Assembly: GCA_024643595.1 (NCBI GenBank)
Contig: JAHEMS010000174.1
Location: forward strand, 1-7,269
Direction of reading: 5' to 3'
DNA length: 7,269 bases
Origin: Bacteroidota bacterium
GTDB taxonomy: Bacteria; Bacteroidota; Bacteroidia; Cytophagales; Cyclobacteriaceae
The notes beneath the pieces are model-generated. The model was not told where the DNA came from. It searched no databases and was given only the letters and a program-made list of their open reading frames with translations. Below, piece by piece: positions 6,605-7,269 of this stretch (within the stretch, counting starts at the first letter, position 1; the number at the start of each line of letters is the position of its first letter). Position numbers and translations under genes: made by a program.

Positions 6605-7269
6605 ATGAAATTTCAAGCGCTCTGTTTAATCACTTATTTACTTCCCTTCATTTCATTTGCGCAGTCTCCTGATCAGGGAAAGGTAAACTGGAAAAACATC
6701 AAAGTCCTGATCTACACAAAAAATGAAATTGGTCTTGACAAAAAAGGGAGCGCATTTTACGTTCACGAGAATATACCATATGCCGTAAAATGTTTTCAAA
6801 AGTTGGCAAAAGAAAAGGGATTCGATGCCGATGTGTCGGATAATCCGAATGTATTTACGGAGCAGAATCTAAAACAATATTCTATCGTCATATTTACGAG
6901 CACCAATAACAACGTATTCGATAATGACATGCAGCGTAGTTCTTTTCGGCATTTCATGGAGGCGGGAGGGGGTTTTGTAGGTATTCATTCTGCAGTCGGC
7001 ACCGAGAGAAACTGGAAATGGTTTAAAATGATGTTGGGTGGAACATTTGCATGGCATCCAAAATTTCAAAAATATAAATTATGTGTAATTGATCCCGAAC
7101 ATCCCTCAGTAGCTGGCTTGCCGAAAATATGGGAGAAAGAAGATGAATGTTACTTTCAAAAGGAAATGTATCCGGGCATAAAAACAGTACTGGCTCATGA
7201 TTTAACCTCCCTTGATCAATCCCAGGCTGAAAAAATTAAAATGAATGCAGGTTCCTATTCATCGCTTTA
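6605..7269 (+). CDS. Secreted ThuA-domain protein (3' end outside window)
   Basis: The frame starts at ATG 6605 and stays open to the right edge, giving 221 complete codons. Residues 1-20 (MKFQALCLITYLLPFISFAQ) are a signal peptide, which fixes the start although no ribosome site is visible. From about residue 32 the protein follows the ThuA family (PF06283, class I glutamine amidotransferase-like fold). The marks are KVLIYTK, then GGGFVGIHSA at 121-130, W-H-P at 150-152, and EHPSVAGLP at 165-173 followed by W176 and the acidic E-K-E-D-E. Many Bacteroidota homologues are exported, and some have been tied to carbohydrate metabolism; the reaction here is unknown. The C-terminus of the domain, and any further fused domain, are missing from the window. 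It could share a transcript with the small FecR-like gene. Confidence 0.88.
   Translation, partial: MKFQALCLITYLLPFISFAQSPDQGKVNWKNIKVLIYTKNEIGLDKKGSAFYVHENIPYAVKCFQKLAKEKGFDADVSDNPNVFTEQNLKQYSIVIFTSTNNNVFDNDMQRSSFRHFMEAGGGFVGIHSAVGTERNWKWFKMMLGGTFAWHPKFQKYKLCVIDPEHPSVAGLPKIWEKEDECYFQKEMYPGIKTVLAHDLTSLDQSQAEKIKMNAGSYSSL

Overview
The window looks like a piece of a Bacteroidota chromosome, most likely a free-living Cytophagales-type bacterium (inference). The supporting signs are a moderately AT-rich composition, few Shine-Dalgarno sites, signal peptides ending in the F-S-Q / F-A-Q style, and the gene content: a secreted GH51 arabinofuranosidase, a ThuA-domain protein, a FecR-type anti-sigma domain, DUF4407 and DUF3089. 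No tRNA, rRNA, insertion sequence, CRISPR array or phage gene is visible.

Layout. Positions 2-919 (+) hold the 3' part of a DUF3089 alpha/beta-hydrolase-like gene whose start lies left of the window. It converges, with a 23-bp gap, on a three-gene minus-strand cluster at 4839-943. In transcription order this cluster is a small META-domain lipoprotein, a beta-lactamase-fold serine hydrolase with a four-helix membrane tail, and a secreted GH51 alpha-L-arabinofuranosidase. The last two are 9 bp apart and probably co-transcribed. A 238-bp divergent intergenic region (4840-5077) follows and carries a perfect 14-bp palindrome, a second inverted repeat and one DnaA-box-like 9-mer. Rightward of it are a DUF4407 membrane/coiled-coil protein (5078-6130), a 197-bp gap, a 78-residue protein resembling only the N-terminal anti-sigma part of FecR (6328-6564), and a secreted ThuA-domain protein that runs off the right edge (6605-7269).

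How the genes may work together. GH51 and ThuA-domain proteins both occur in carbohydrate-degrading contexts in Bacteroidota, but there is no SusC/SusD pair, no sugar transporter and no sigma factor here, so this is not a recognisable polysaccharide utilisation locus. The serine hydrolase and META lipoprotein point to the cell envelope. I see no clear novel multi-gene system. The items most worth a second look are the FecR-type domain standing alone without its sigma factor or membrane part, and the palindrome between the divergent genes.
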